Of a DNA stretch of 42,530 nucleotides, positions 10,390-22,845 are shown piece by piece. Below the pieces are notes generated by a model. It searched no databases, had not been told where the DNA came from, and saw only the letters and a program-made list of their open reading frames with translations. The number at the start of each line of letters is the position of its first letter. Positions within the stretch are counted from its first letter, which is position 1. The position numbers were made by a program, and so were the translations under genes. The DNA is from Silene noctiflora. Its lineage: Eukaryota > Streptophyta > Magnoliopsida > Caryophyllales > Caryophyllaceae. The DNA lies in the NCBI GenBank assembly GCA_009801015.1, contig VHZZ01001439.1, positions 24,283-66,812 of the forward strand, written 5' to 3'.

Positions 10390-11413
10390 TTGCCCTTTAA
10401 TGAGTGCCGATCTTCTCCATTTCGTCTTTATATTTCTTAATTAATGCCCGAAATTTAATTAATCTATGGCTAATTCAGTTTTCTTAATTTTCATCTCTAT
10501 TATATAATTTAATTTAGGCTATAAATTCGGTAATTAAGACTGGTGTAACGTATTATTATTATACGAGTACATACTAATACGTAATACTCCCCTTTTCCAT
10601 GATATTTTACGCTTTTTCTTTTTGGCATTTTTTTTATTTGTTTCGTTTTTTGGTATTGTACTTTTTTCTCGTGAAAAAGCTATATATGCTTCCCTCACTA
10701 CTTTTATCGTTTATTACTTTTCTTAAAGTAATATACCATTTTCTACAGCACAAATACCTTATTAGAAACTAAATACATTTCTAGGCGTATTAACTATGAC
10801 GAAAAATATTATACTCCGAAAAAATGATATAGAATTGTTTACATTTTTTTTTTTTTTTAAACAAAAGTAATTGAATCTTGAAAATATACCGTCATTTTTT
10901 TTATGTAACCTTTATGTATATCCATTTAGGTTCCGTCTCAGCCTTGGAGGCGTCTCGTGGAATATTCAACACCTTTAACTACGAGAAGTTCTTCGCACAA
11001 AAAAAAAAAAATCACGAGAAATTAAAAAAAAAATAATCCATTTTGCATAATTTAGCTGCTTGTAAAGAAATCATACATTTGTAGAATAATGCTCTTGTCT
11101 CGAGTATTTTAATTAAGCTGATGGTTGGGATGATTCTTTTCTAGGTATCAAAACTCGGTGACCCTTAGTTCAAATCGCGAGAACCTTGAAAATCTCCTGT
11201 CAAATTTCGGCGCATGCTATGAAGTATTACACAGTACACAGAACTCATATTTCACTATGTTAACTATAATATGTTACATGAAAACCTTTACCAGAATGAG
11301 TTACAAAACAGCCACAAACCCGCTCCAGGTAGCCCCCGATATGGGAGGAAGAAGAAATAATCAAAAATAAATCAGAAAAAATCATACATCAATCTATGGA
11401 AAACCAAATAATT
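10390..11413. other. intergenic DNA downstream of LPEAT2
   Basis: This holds the 3' flank of LPEAT2. At 11117-11200 there is a fragment of the TRIM-like family: a TTAAGCTGATGGTTGGGAT-like repeat end, followed by GGTATCAAAACTCGGTGACC (primer-binding-site-like) and a tRNA B-box-like GTTCAAATCGC. No gene was recognised. Confidence 0.45.
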
Positions 11414-14400
11414 TTAGCAAATAATCTCCTCCAGGACCCCGTTGGTGGTATTTGAGAGCTCGTCTTGAATAAGCGGAGAAAAGAGAGCAATAAGCAGTGG
11501 GTGTTTCCTTAAACACGTTAGGAACTCGTGTTTCTTGACTCTACCATCACCATCCATGTCGAACATATTGAACAGTGTAGTTACCTGATATTGCATGCAC
11601 CACGCACCACGGCTCAGAATAATGAGATCAAAGTTTATGGGAAGCCGAATCACAAAAACTTGCACTCACATAGTGAGAGTTGCAGTTACAAAGAGCATGT
11701 GACAAGGAAGAGAGATAGAGACTTACATCGGTGTCATTGGCGGATGGAATAACGGCTTTCATCACATCTCCGAACTATACAACATGCATATGAAAGAAAA
11801 GTTACAACTTATTTTGACTAGAAAACCCAAAAGTTGCTTTAGAAAGAAAAATGGATTGAAAATACCTTTTCATGAGAAACATACTCATCTTCATCACTGC
11901 ACTTGCTATATGCATATTCACAGGCCCGCTGGAACAATGGCTGTTTCATGATGTGAGTTGATGCTAACAAGAACTGCAGCAACACGATACAACAATTACT
12001 CGTTAATCACTACGTACTGCTGGTTTCGAATTGTTTGATCGAATTAATCGTTCCAAATTTGTGGTCTAGAAGCACAAGCACCATATGTACAGAACCAAAG
12101 TTAATAGGTTGCAAACTATGAATATGAAGGCCATGGATCGTGGAGAATACCTGTTTAAAGTTGATCTTTCCCCTCTTTTCAGTATCAACGAATGCAAATA
12201 TCTGCATGTCAAATGAACATCAATCATTAAAATGTCTCCAAACCTTGAATGTAAAAAAGTAAATAATCGGCTAAGCTTACCATTCAAGGAACTAACAAAC
12301 AGACATGAAAAAAACGTCTCATTATTTTGGACTTCAGTTTTTATCATGTTTTCGTCTAACATTTTAAGGCGTTCTAAGGCACCATGAACCCGCAGCTCAA
12401 GCATTCACTGGGTTAAGATTTATACAAATGACAAACCAGACGATGAAAATACCTTCTTAGACAAACCACAGCGCTTCAATCTCAATGTACTAATGAAATC
12501 GTCGAGTTTTACACAGCCACTGCATAAGATCGAAGACCTTCGATTAAAAGAAAATCCCTCATGTCCTTTTAACATAGATTATAGTTTAACCTTTGAACAA
12601 AACAATTATATCGATACTATCCCTAGATTCACGAGCAAAAAATAGTGTCTTTGGCTCTATTGGCCACAGAAACCCCCTTTATATACGTTTTAGGTTTTCC
12701 ATCATGGCCACACCCACTTCCCCTCGAAGGAACTATATAATGAAAATCATATGGATTCTAAGCTCAAAAAAGAAAAGAAAGGAAATTCCTATACCTGTTG
12801 TCAGGATTCATGGATAAAAATTTCTCCAAGAATTCCAAGGCCTCCATAGTATTAATGCGGTATGACTGTAGACAAGGAAGTAATTCAGGAAGATGCACGG
12901 GAAATAATTGAGAAAATTACTGTCACGTAACGTGTACAGTGATAGATGAACCATCTCAACCAAAACCTTAAGGTGATGGTTGAGGCCCAACTATTATAAA
13001 TATTCCTATTATATAGCACATACACAATAATATGATTGCAAAAACCAGACGGGAAAAAACTGGCACAAAACCTGTCTGACAAAATCATGGAAGACACGCC
13101 TATCAAACCTTGTAACACTACTAGTCTACTAATCTAATGTTTTGAGTTAATGTGTTGGGACATTGGCATCAACCGCAACCATCAAAACTTATACTCCCTC
13201 TATCTATGGACCAACAACATTTTCCCTTTTGGGACATTCCAAGCAAATCGCACTATTTTCACTTTAAGAAATGATGGAGAAAAACTCTTGTATATTTGTA
13301 ATAGTGGGGGCCAATCTTCTCTCAATTATATTTGACCTCCTAAAACTGGCCCGAACACAAATTCCATTAGTTCAAGTATGCAAGCGAGAAAAACCAATTG
13401 CTCTATATGATCCCCTTGAGAGAACAGTAAGTCAAATTGTTTTAGTATAGCCAAAATCCAAAGCCAATAATATTAATGTAGATTTCATAATCGTTCCCTG
13501 AGGTCTGGAGCCTAAAAATTTAACTCTGACCGAATATAGATCCTAGTAAACGTGAATAATGAGTTTGTAGTTTTAATATACTAACCAAGTCTGCATGCGC
13601 CAATTCAGCCATATATCTAGACGGATTTTCCTGTCATTAGCAGAAGGCTTGTATCAGAAACACCCCCAAATTAATTTAACCTTCATGGCCGAGGAAATAC
13701 TGCTCACCTGTTTCATTTCCACAGCTTTCATGAGAAGCATCATGTCCCCATAGCCATAAGATGTTTGCAAGACATTTAATGCACTGGCCATAGCATTCGC
13801 AGTCTGCGCAGACTCAAAAAGTTAGTTTAATGAGCTTCACTTATACACCAATATTACACACAAATGTAGAAAAAAGCCTAGAAGATAAACCAAAAAGGGC
13901 AGAAAAAAAACTGGCAAAAGATGTACTCGTAAATAATAAGATTGGGCTCAAATTGTTGAAAGGCTGGCAATTTCAACGATTGTTCAGCACCAAGGAATCG
14001 TATTGTTCCTCTATCTGTGCGGCCAATGAAGGGCTAAGACTCTGCCAGATCCCTCTTAACTTTTACGGCCACACCCATGTCTAACTCAACATTCAAATAA
14101 TTATGTACGGAATCCATAAATGACCCTTTCCAGTAGACACTCCTCATGTATAGAAAGGGAGGCTTGCATGACAAAATGATGAAAGGAAGGAACTGGTGTA
14201 TAAAGGAGTATATAGTACTCGTATGACTTTTGATAACTTTAGGTTATAATTTTCGGGGTTAAGATGCATCCAGGAGCTCATATTCTCCTTTTCTTAACAG
14301 TGTCCCCATGGCTTAAAGTTGAGTCATGACGAGCTGTACACTTGGCTACATACCCATGCCTGACACCAGTACATGAGTCTGAGTAACGACCTAACGCAAT

Positions 14401-17400
14401 ATCCAAGTGCGATGAGTCTAAGAGCAGATATAGAATTGAAAAAGACAATGCATAGGCCGAATAAGACTGTCTAAACAAAATATATTCTCTTGTTAATTGG
14501 CTTAATTGCCGTCCAAAAATAGACTTACCCTTTCAGCAAATTGTGACACATTTTCTTTTGGACTTCGCAAAGGCTCTACAACTGGAAGATATTCCACCTG
14601 CCCAATGCATTAAGATAGTGACAAACAATAAATACATCTTCGGAAGTCAGAATGCAGATTGCAACATGGAACCCATAACGGAACACTTGTATAATACGTA
14701 AAAAACTTATCTAGATATTAACAGCTAGCAACATAAAATAACACTTCCTCCATTCCATTTATATTGGTCCCCACTTGATTTTGATGGTCAAACGATGTCA
14801 ACTTGTTCATCGATATTAACGGTTAGCAACCAAAAAATAGCACTTCCGCCATACCATTACTCTACTTTGAAGAGAATACCCCTCTAGAGGAAACATCTTA
14901 AGGGTTTTTAAGGAAAAACAAATCAACAACACTCAATAGCACACTCTCTCTATTTCCCAACTGATATTTATCCATAATGTTACTTCAAATTCATATCAAT
15001 TGTCTTGACCTTGGAGGGGAGTCATCCCCACCAAAAGCTCCGGTGAGCAAACGTTTTGTGGTTGCAACTCTGTGGATGAATCTCAATTTTGTGTTGTTAG
15101 TATTCTACTATCAACTTTACCCAGGAAGAAACACTACATAATCCACATTGTAAATGTCATAACCACCTTGCAATCGATAGTTTCGCTTACTGCTTAACAT
15201 GCAATATTTCTGTATACGTTTTTGTTTTCATCTAGCGTTCATCTTATCTTCATGCCACCACCCGCTACAACCATACCCCCAACACTCTCCCCTGACCCTG
15301 GGGAAAAGGAAAGCTGCCATCTTCGTACGTGTCATATATTATGTGAACCACCTCCAAGGATTAACTTAACAGATACTAGTATTCCTTGTTAATAATTTAA
15401 CTCACAAAAAAAACAGCAGCAAACTGATGATGAGTGCAAACTTAACATAGTACCATGCAGCACAAAAGAAACATTTACCTCCATAAAATTGTGAAACTGA
15501 GTGAACATCCGAAACATCAGCTTCACCAAGGAAATATTACCCCTTGACAAAGAAAGCATAGGGTTAGAGATCTAGAATAAACAAGTACTATAATGTCCGA
15601 GATAAATGATCTCAAATATTAAGACACATACCATGATTGGTCAAAGTGGACATAAGGATAACGAACAACAACTGGTTGAATTGGATAACCAGGTATGAAC
15701 GCTCCCATTTGGAAAGAAAGAAGGAATCTCCCATTGGTCGTGGTTCCCTCCGGAAATAATAGAACTCGAGGAAATCTATCGCATGAAGCTTTTCTCTGTA
15801 TATAGGCCCTTGAAAGCAAATGTCTGTATCAAATGGCTTACAATTGACAGAGAGTAGCAAAATAATTTTTTCTTTTGTTGCTTAAGAACTGGGCTAGTTC
15901 ATCATGGGTTATGCACAGCAATGGGACTGAAATGATATTTGCGCTAGCCTAGTATAAGTATCCCTATTTGTTCTATAAAATCACATCTGTAAGGAATTAA
16001 CATTTTTCTAACAGCAAGGGCTTCATGCAAATATCTCAATACTAGGGTGCCCTTACAGCTGTTACAGGTTAACATTCAAATACATTTTGCTGCTTCATCA
16101 TTTGGCTCTTTTAAGCAACAAAATAATTTGCAACCACAAAAACAAAACTCGATACACTTATAATTGCAGGCGTGCAGGCGTGCAATTATGACATTTACGA
16201 GCCTGACAGCAATAAAGGTATTTGCATCATCAAAGTAAGATAACTCATATTCAATATTCAATCTCCAAATGTACATAATTCATCAGACGGTCTATAGAAT
16301 CAAATAACTATTGCTCATAGTAAACAACAAAATCAAATATAAGGACTGTCATACAATGACTCTTTGTAGAATTCTATATCTCATCTAATGAATGAGTTAA
16401 ATGTCTGGTTGCACGAATACAACAGTCTTATATAAGACTAATTGGTAGTAAAAACAGATGGTAGTACTGTTGCAACTTGCAAGGTAAATAGGTAATCAAT
16501 AACCAACAACATTCAACAGATGGTGGTCCTTTGCCTCATTTTACCCCGCAGAACTTTGTCACAGATAATAGCATCAATGTAAAAGAGACAAAGTAAAATG
16601 AGGTCTCCACAAATTACGATTGCAAGAGATTCATAAATGTCGCCTCTTCCAGAACTATGCTTGGGAAATGAAGGGAAAAAATGTCGAAGCATGGTATGCC
16701 CTCTAGATCAAATTATGTTTTGTTCTGGTAAAAGAGAAAAAGTAAGGATCATCATACCTTTATCTCACTAATAGCATTTTTCCTTGACGCTGGCAAAAAC
16801 CTATTGACATATATAACCTGAAAACAATTACAAGGAAGCAAAAACATCGTCTAAGATCTAACTGCAGCGAACATAGGATTGTAAGTGCCTAATTATGGGC
16901 CTTTACTGCTTTACTTAATAGAACAAACTAAAGGAGATAATAATATGAAAGACCAGCAGCAAGCACAGGTCAGAAGAATCACATACCTGCATAGCTCTTA
17001 TAATGGTCCCAACAAAGGGCATTGAATCATGGGAGTCGGATGCTACAATTGTGGGGAACAACTCATAGAAAAAGAAAATTGGATCAATGTATGATACATG
17101 GTTCGACACAACAATAGGGGCTACATCTCTCGGTGCCGGATGACCTTTTCGTTTTATCCACTGGTATCTGCAACAAAATATGAAAGGGTTAAAACTTAAA
17201 TGTTCGGGTATTTAACTTGCCAGGAATAGGTCACAACTATGGTTACCAAGCATTGCCATTATTTTACTTGGCAAGCATTTTGCAGAAAGAGCAGAAAGAT
17301 CACTGTTAAAAAGTTCCACACAATTCTTTTCACAAAATTGAGTATCAACCTCTAAAATCCTTCCTTTCCGTTTAATTCTTCCTTCAAACTATAACAGGGT

Positions 17401-18777
17401 ACTTCGTATAACTGAATATACAAAAGTATTCAGCTCGCTCAACTCATCAACTAGGAGTACGCGGTAGTGATGTTACCCATAATCAGAATTCAGCTCGCTC
17501 AATTCATCAACCTAGAAGTCGAACTCAACTATATCATACAGCTTCACCTCTACTAAAATACTACCTCCAATCAAATTTTGTCCTTGTTTGACTTTTGTGG
17601 TCAACTGATGTCTACTTTACCCAATAATTTCTCCAAATACATGTAGAAAGCTTAAATGCAAAATCTGTCATGTTCGATTTACCACTAGTCATGTAAGTTA
17701 TGACTATGGTACGTTCCGAGAAAATATCGGTAAAGTCAACAAAGTTTGACCACAAAATCAAATGAGAACAACATAAGAGATGGATTGAGCAACAAATAAA
17801 GCTGAAATCTTTCATACAGAAACAACAATTCAAACATTCCTAACATCCATCAATTTACACTAAAGTGAAATTACACATAAGATGCATAAACCTATCAAAG
17901 TTCTCACTTCTTCGATCCGTCTCAATCATTTATTTACCTTCGGTTAAAATACCCCTACAATTAATAAAAAAGATAAATAATTGACCGGGACAAAGGGAGT
18001 AAATCATAACATCTCAATTCTCAAATAGTCAACCAAGCTTCAAAACTCATCTACATCAATTCCTCACCACCTCATCCAACCAAAACAACTAAAGATCAAA
18101 TCTTTCAACAATCAACCTAAAAATTGATTTGGGGTCGGCTGACATGAATCATCCTTAAAAACCGTCATCAATCTAAAACACAAAGATCAAATCTTCCATA
18201 CAAAAAAAAAAAAAACATGCAAAAACAAAAATCAACCTCAAAACTAAAACAACAATAATTTGGGGTCGGCTAACATGAATCATCATCCAAAACCGTATCG
18301 AAAAAGATCAAACCCTTACCCAAAAGAGAAGAGTATACATCGAGCAGAAAGACGAGTAACCCACATAAGACGAGACCGCCATCTAGGCATAGGACTATGT
18401 CTATCTTTCCAACCATAAAGAGCAATTTTAGTAGAAACATAACCAATCAACAAACTTAACCCAAATAAAATTAATCTAATTAAAGCTAATGGTATACTAA
18501 TTACAATCTTAAACCATTCATAAACCCCATTAATTTTTAATGTATGATTTCTAAATGGATCAGCTGTTGATGTTGCTGATGAACTTGGTACACCAAATTC
18601 ATTAATTCCCAGAAAATTATATGGATTTTGAAAATCAATTTGTTGATTTTCTATGTTTATTACAGTATGATTAAGATTAATGGGTTGACTAATTATATTA
18701 TTATTAGTGTTTTGTAGTGATAATAATGGAGTTTTAAGTGAATTATTATGGTGTTTATCTTCATGTTGGTCTGCCAT
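11414..18777 (-). CDS. LPEAT2: LPEAT2-type lysophosphatidylethanolamine/lysophosphatidylcholine acyltransferase with EF-hands
   Basis: Membrane acyltransferase that re-acylates lysophospholipids, mainly lyso-PE, with acyl-CoA in the Lands cycle. Fourteen exons with GT-AG borders stay in frame (1653 nt, 550 aa): 18777-18320, 17167-16987, 16817-16758, 15795-15632, 15542-15479, 14597-14529, 13803-13708, 13630-13586, 12865-12795, 12519-12453, 12201-12151, 11973-11866, 11774-11727, 11584-11414. The start MADQHEDKHHNN resembles the MADPDLSSP-type start of Arabidopsis LPEAT2 (539 aa, from memory). A hydrophobic stretch (about residues 113-135) precedes the catalytic NHVSYID (H176, D181) and FPEGTTTN (247-254). 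The C-terminus has one canonical EF-hand loop, D503 to E514 (DMDGDGRVKKHE), and two degenerate ones (DTEKRGKINFKQ; CSDEDEYVSHEK). It is adjacent to the SOC1-like gene, as in Arabidopsis. Exon borders were assigned by eye. Confidence 0.93.
12951..13017 (-). mobile_element. solo terminal repeat of the TRIM-like family in LPEAT2 intron 8
   Basis: ACCATCTCAACCAAAACC, then AAGGTGATGGTTGAGGCCCA and a TATAGCA-type end, match the minus orientation of the short terminal repeat seen at 661-739 and 21882-21953, with considerable divergence. No internal region or primer-binding site accompanies it, so it looks like a solo repeat or fragment. Confidence 0.5.
17903..17999. mobile_element. Stowaway-like MITE in LPEAT2 intron 1
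   Basis: The left end CTTCGATCCGTCTCAATCAT and right end TTGACCGGGACAAAGGGAG are diverged versions of the CTCCCTCCGTCCCAATCAT inverted terminus found intact at 37613-37707. The right flank is TA as expected; the left flank is not. It is non-coding and about 97 bp long. Confidence 0.6.
18128..18300. repeat. duplicated GGGGTCGGCT segment in LPEAT2 intron 1
   Basis: TTTGGGGTCGGCTGACATGA (about 18129) and TTTGGGGTCGGCTAACATGA (about 18260) are two near-identical copies about 130 bp apart, both followed by ATCAT and AAAACCGT. This is a local duplication within a repeat motif that is common in plant genomes (recollection). It lies close to the donor of exon 1 and has no coding potential. Confidence 0.6.
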
Positions 18778-19068
18778 TGGAGGAAAGCTTGGAATTTTTT
18801 TTGTTTTTTTGGAGGAAAAAGATTGAATTTTGAGTATTATGAGCGCGTAAAAATATTGGGTTGGTAAGATTGTGGAATTTAATTGAAAAAATCCAACAAA
18901 AATAAATGAAATAATTTGTGGGGAGAGATGGTGTATACTGTATACAGGGTGCAATCGCAATTGTTGTATGTGTGGGGTTGGTTTTTTTTCTTGCTTTTTT
19001 GTTTGGCTTTTCAAAATTAGTGGCTCTAAATAAATCGACCTTGAAATATATTCGACTATAAAAAACTT

Positions 19069-19507
19069 CGGAAAATGCATGCGGTGCCCCTGAACTTTGA
19101 AGTTTTGTCCGAAGTACCCAATTTTTTTATTCGAAAAAACTTTAAGAACCCATAACACGTGTTTACGGGTTCATAAACTGATAAAAAAAAATTCAAATCG
19201 ATTATCTTTTCGAGAACTACGATTTGAAAAAAAAATTATCATATTTGGATCNCGTTGCTATTAGTTTTTGTATGTCAAAGTTTTTTTGAATGAACAAACT
19301 TTGAGTGACCATATCTCTTGGTCACGGATTCCAAACTCGACAATTTTTTTTTCCAAGTTGTAGTTCTCGGAAAGATGATCAATGTGAAAAAAATCGTCAC
19401 TTTCTGAACTCGTAAACATGAGTTGTGGCCTTTTAAAGTGTTTCGTATAAAAAATTGGGTATTTCGGGCAAAATTTCAAAGTTCAAGGGCACCACGTGCA
19501 TTTTCCG
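19069..19507. mobile_element. foldback Mutator-like MITE with 9-bp target duplication, upstream of LPEAT2
   Basis: This 439-bp element begins CGGAAAATGCATGCGGTGCC and ends with the complement of CGGAAAATGCACGTGGTGCC. Similarity between the arms continues for about 200 bp each, so nearly the whole element is an inverted repeat. It is bounded by perfect 9-bp direct repeats AAAAAACTT (19060-19068 and 19508-19516). Long terminal inverted repeats and a 9-bp duplication are typical of Mutator-like elements. No transposase is encoded. It lies about 290 bp upstream of the LPEAT2 start codon and could form a long hairpin if transcribed. Confidence 0.85.
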
Positions 19508-19516
19508 AAAAAACTT

Positions 19517-20976
19517 TATAAAAGAGTTTGTAATTAGTTGACTATATAATCAGATGTATATATCCAGTACTCCGTAGTATAGAATTGAAGATTTATAGCA
19601 AAGGATCCGAGGTCAAAAATAATACATATAAACTCAATAAGATTTTAATTTTAACACATAAAAAATTAAAATGTAAATCAAAAATTTTAAAAGCTAAAAA
19701 AAATGCATATAAGCTCAATTGGATTTGTATTGGATAACAATGTTCATATACATCTGGAATCTGGATGTATAGTCATATTTGTGAAGAATTTGTGTGAATC
19801 GGGATTTTGATAATCATTTTTTTGCAGATGTCCACTAATTTAGGCGCGGTTCTTTTGGACTGACTCTGTTTGAACTAAACTCAACTGAACCGAACTTAAT
19901 AAAATTGAACTGAAGTAAGAATTAATTTGTGAACAGAAAAGTTGAACTAAACTAAATGAAATTGAACTAAATTGAAATGAGCTGAAATTAAGTTTATGTT
20001 GGAAAATTCGCAAGGGTGGTGCTCCTAACTTACGAATGAAACTCATCAGCATTAAAATTGTTGATTTTAAATACAACAAAAAATTAAATATTTTTTTTAA
20101 ATAAATATTTTTTATTTGAGCTAATGGATGGGCCTGGTTGTTCTATTTGTTGATTCCTTTTATACGGAAATAATGTAATGTAAATTAATCTGTCATGATT
20201 AACAATTAACAATTTCTTTTTAATGTTTATAAATTTGAAACAAAGTACAAGAATTCGAGGCTACTTTTTTTTTCCTGATATAAATCGAGATTATATTATC
20301 ATAGATCATCGTCCCATTTTTCATGGATAATTGGCATAGTCCATAAAAAGATAACCTTCAAAATAACCGATATTATAATTGTAATTACTTTGAAAAAGTA
20401 ACAATTTGTAATAAACAAAAAAAAGCTGGTCAAACTTAAATCATTATCGATCAAATTAAATTTCCATTTATTTATCGAGTAAGGCAAGAATCGATTTGTA
20501 AACAAATGAACGCTATGGAATGACACCAAATCATGCCCAAATTTTGACATGTATTTCTTTTTTTTTTTATATAACAAAATCAAAATATTCTTCAACATTA
20601 TTTAGCTACGTATACATCACGTGAGTCAAATGTGAACACACAAATAACACGTGTATTAGGGCTTTCTGTTTTATATTGATTGATTACTTAACTTAATTGT
20701 TCTCCTATGGCGATGTCATTTTCACTCATATATATATTAGTGCGCGGGATTTAACAAGTTCCATGATTAATTGGTTATTTTTATTTTGTAAGATCGTAGT
20801 ATTGTTTTTGCAAACAAATTATATATTAAATATTGACCAATTCAAGATTGATTTCCGTTAATATTTAATACCCCGTTTCTGATATTTGGTTAGTACATAA
20901 TCAGTAGAGGGAAACGAAAACAAAACTACATAATCCAATAACAAAGATAGCCGGAAAAAATGTTGAGATTATCTTT
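19517..20976. other. intergenic DNA with a third GAACTGAA-family copy
   Basis: No gene was recognised. At about 19843-20005 there is a copy of the GAACTGAA-rich MITE (TAGGCGCGGTTCTTTTGGAC at its start, GAAATTAAG near its end). The remainder is AT-rich and unremarkable. Confidence 0.45.
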
Positions 20977-21953
20977 TGTTAGAGTATAAAATCGATCTTG
21001 AGACTCCAACCATCAGTTTTAGTTTTTGGCTGAGATGATTTCTTAATCGTAGTTGCTCATTCATGGACACGTTTTACTTTTTCATGGATTTTTTTCCATA
21101 ATTTTTCCATTGCATACCCTTCTTTAAAAAACAAGAGAGAAGTTTATCTCTTATATTTTTCTCCCTTCCTCTACCAAATTAATTAAAATATAAACAAACA
21201 TTATCAATTATGCACTTTATTCATAAATTAAACAAGTAATTAATCTAATTTCATCAACAATACATAAACGTTTTGTACCAAAATTAACTAATTACATATT
21301 CAATTAANCAAAATTTACAATTAGGGTTTTATTTAAGAAGTGAGGTTGGGGTGACTGGGTTGGGGATGTAGCTNGTCGTCGGAAGGGGAGGGAGCAAGGA
21401 GGGGGTCGCCTAAGTAGGGGTGTGGCTATGGTGGTCATGAGGNTGAAGTAGGGGACATCAATTGGTCGTGCGTATGGGGTAGAGTTTGTAGGGAGAGTGG
21501 TGGCTGGTCTGCGGTGACGACGAGGGTTGGTGGCGATGGTAGTGGTAGGGAAGGTGGTCGGCGATAGGCGAGGTGGCCGCCAGTGGATTGGCCGGAACGA
21601 AGGTGGAAGTGGGTGGCTGGCGGTGGGGAGTGTGGGAAGAGGGTTGGAGCAAAAGGAGTAAATGAAAGGGCATAATTGTCATTCTCGTCCATAAAAGAGT
21701 AAAATCCGTCCATGAATGAGCACCACCCTTCTTAATACGATATCAAACTCACGTAACTTAAAGGTCACGGGTTCAAATCCCACTGCCCCAATTTCTAAAG
21801 TGCAATATTAAGCACCAGGTATGCGGAAGTCTGGAGTTGAATCCACACTTCAAGCCCAATGGACAATCGTGTGAGGTGGCGTGTTATAGTATAAAATCGA
21901 TCTTAAGACTCCAACCATCAATTTAACCTTTTAGTTGAGATGTTTTCTTGACA
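20977..21953 (+). mobile_element. TRIM-like retroelement, copy 2, interrupted by a nested transposon
   Basis: A left terminal repeat of about 72 bp starts TGTTAGAGTATAAAATCGAT at 20977. A right repeat starts TGTTATAGTATAAAATCGAT at 21882 and ends CTTGACA at 21953. Near-identical 5-bp flanks (TCTTT / CCTTT) fit an LTR-type target duplication. After removal of the nested insert (21048-21728 plus its duplicated site), the element is about 288 bp. The sequence after the left repeat, CGATATCAAACTC, corresponds to a decayed TGGTATCAGAGCC primer-binding site, and a B-box-like GGGTTCAAATCCC follows. Confidence 0.75.
21048..21728. mobile_element. nested terminal-inverted-repeat element with GC-rich passenger
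   Basis: The 681-bp insert has inverted ends: left GTTGCTCATTCATGGAC, right complement GGTGCTCATTCATGGAC, with similarity continuing into a TTTTACT(T/C)TTT(C/T)ATGG stretch. It is flanked by perfect 8-bp direct repeats TTCTTAAT (21040-21047 and 21729-21736). The interior, from about 21340 to 21660, is strikingly G-rich on the plus strand against AT-rich surroundings, and the minus strand reads as a proline/serine-rich low-complexity frame. An 8-bp duplication fits hAT or a decayed Mutator insertion. No transposase was recognised. Confidence 0.75.
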
Positions 21954-22530
21954 CCTTTAATACCACAATCATAGACTTCAAAATTCTAAATCCAACAAAA
22001 TAAATATTGGGCATGCGGTGACAGCACGATAAATCTAGTAAACAAGTCAATTGAATTGAGTGTGAACCACGTTAGTTTGGTTCCGGACTTCCGGTCATTT
22101 CGATTTGCAATAGCTCATATTGAATTAGACTACAAGTAAAATTTGAGTCTCCTATCCGAACACGGGTTAAGTACTCCGATTATTTGAGTCGGGTCAGTTT
22201 CACTAGTTTATATGTGTGATTAATGTTTGGAGAAGCATGTGAGTTTGGTCATATAATATCATGCAATGAGTCACACACCTTATTGCCTGGCCTGCAACTT
22301 TACAATGACAATCGAAACATTAGAATATACAGCTGACTAAACCCATCATGACTTCCATTATATTAGATCTAATCATCTAATGCATCTTTTCTAGATCTAG
22401 TAAACTTATATTATTAATCTATGAATATCTTATCCATTTACTATTATACTTCTATCATTCTATGTATAAAGATCGTATAATAATCCTTCTGTTTCGGTTA
22501 TTTGTTTATCTTTGATTTTGACACAAAATA
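21954..22530. other. intergenic DNA, no gene seen
   Basis: AT-rich sequence without recognisable exons or RNA genes. The right part (about 22480-22530, TTCTGTTTCGGTTATTTG) looks like a diverged Stowaway-type terminus that leads into the tandem repeat at 22531-22845. Confidence 0.4.
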
Positions 22531-22845
22531 CCAAGGGAAAAAGACGGGACAAATGATAACTGAACCAAATTGAGTTTGGGAAATTAATTTTTCCATCAAA
22601 GACATTTTTAAAATAGAAAGGTTAATAATTGACTAAAGCACCTAAAAATAAAATAAGTAAACAAATGATAACTGAACCAAATTGAGTGTGGGAAATAAAC
22701 ACCAGGGGAAAAAGACGGGACAAATGATAACTGAACCAAATTGAGTGTGGGAAATCAATTTTTCCATCAAAGACATTTTTAAAATAGAAAAGTTAATAAT
22801 TGACGAAAACACCTAAAAGTAAAATACGTAAACAAATGACAGAGT
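22531..22845. repeat. 171-bp-period tandem duplication within a Stowaway-like element
   Basis: CCAAGGGAAAAAGACGGGAC (22531) recurs as CCAGGGGAAAAAGACGGGAC (22702). Most of the following 140 bases repeat with few changes, including AACTGAACCAAATTGAG and TTTTCCATCAAAGACATTTT. The AAACAAATGACAGAGTAGGG end resembles a Stowaway-type terminus, so the array looks like an internally duplicated MITE. Confidence 0.75.

Noticed and set aside
9992-10444. Open reading frames spanning the N run
   Set aside because: They consist mostly of unknown bases and are artefacts of translating the gap.
21435-21713. Proline-rich 92-codon frame on the minus strand
   Set aside because: It lies in the GC-rich core of a transposon and has low-complexity composition in more than one frame, so it is not supported as a gene.
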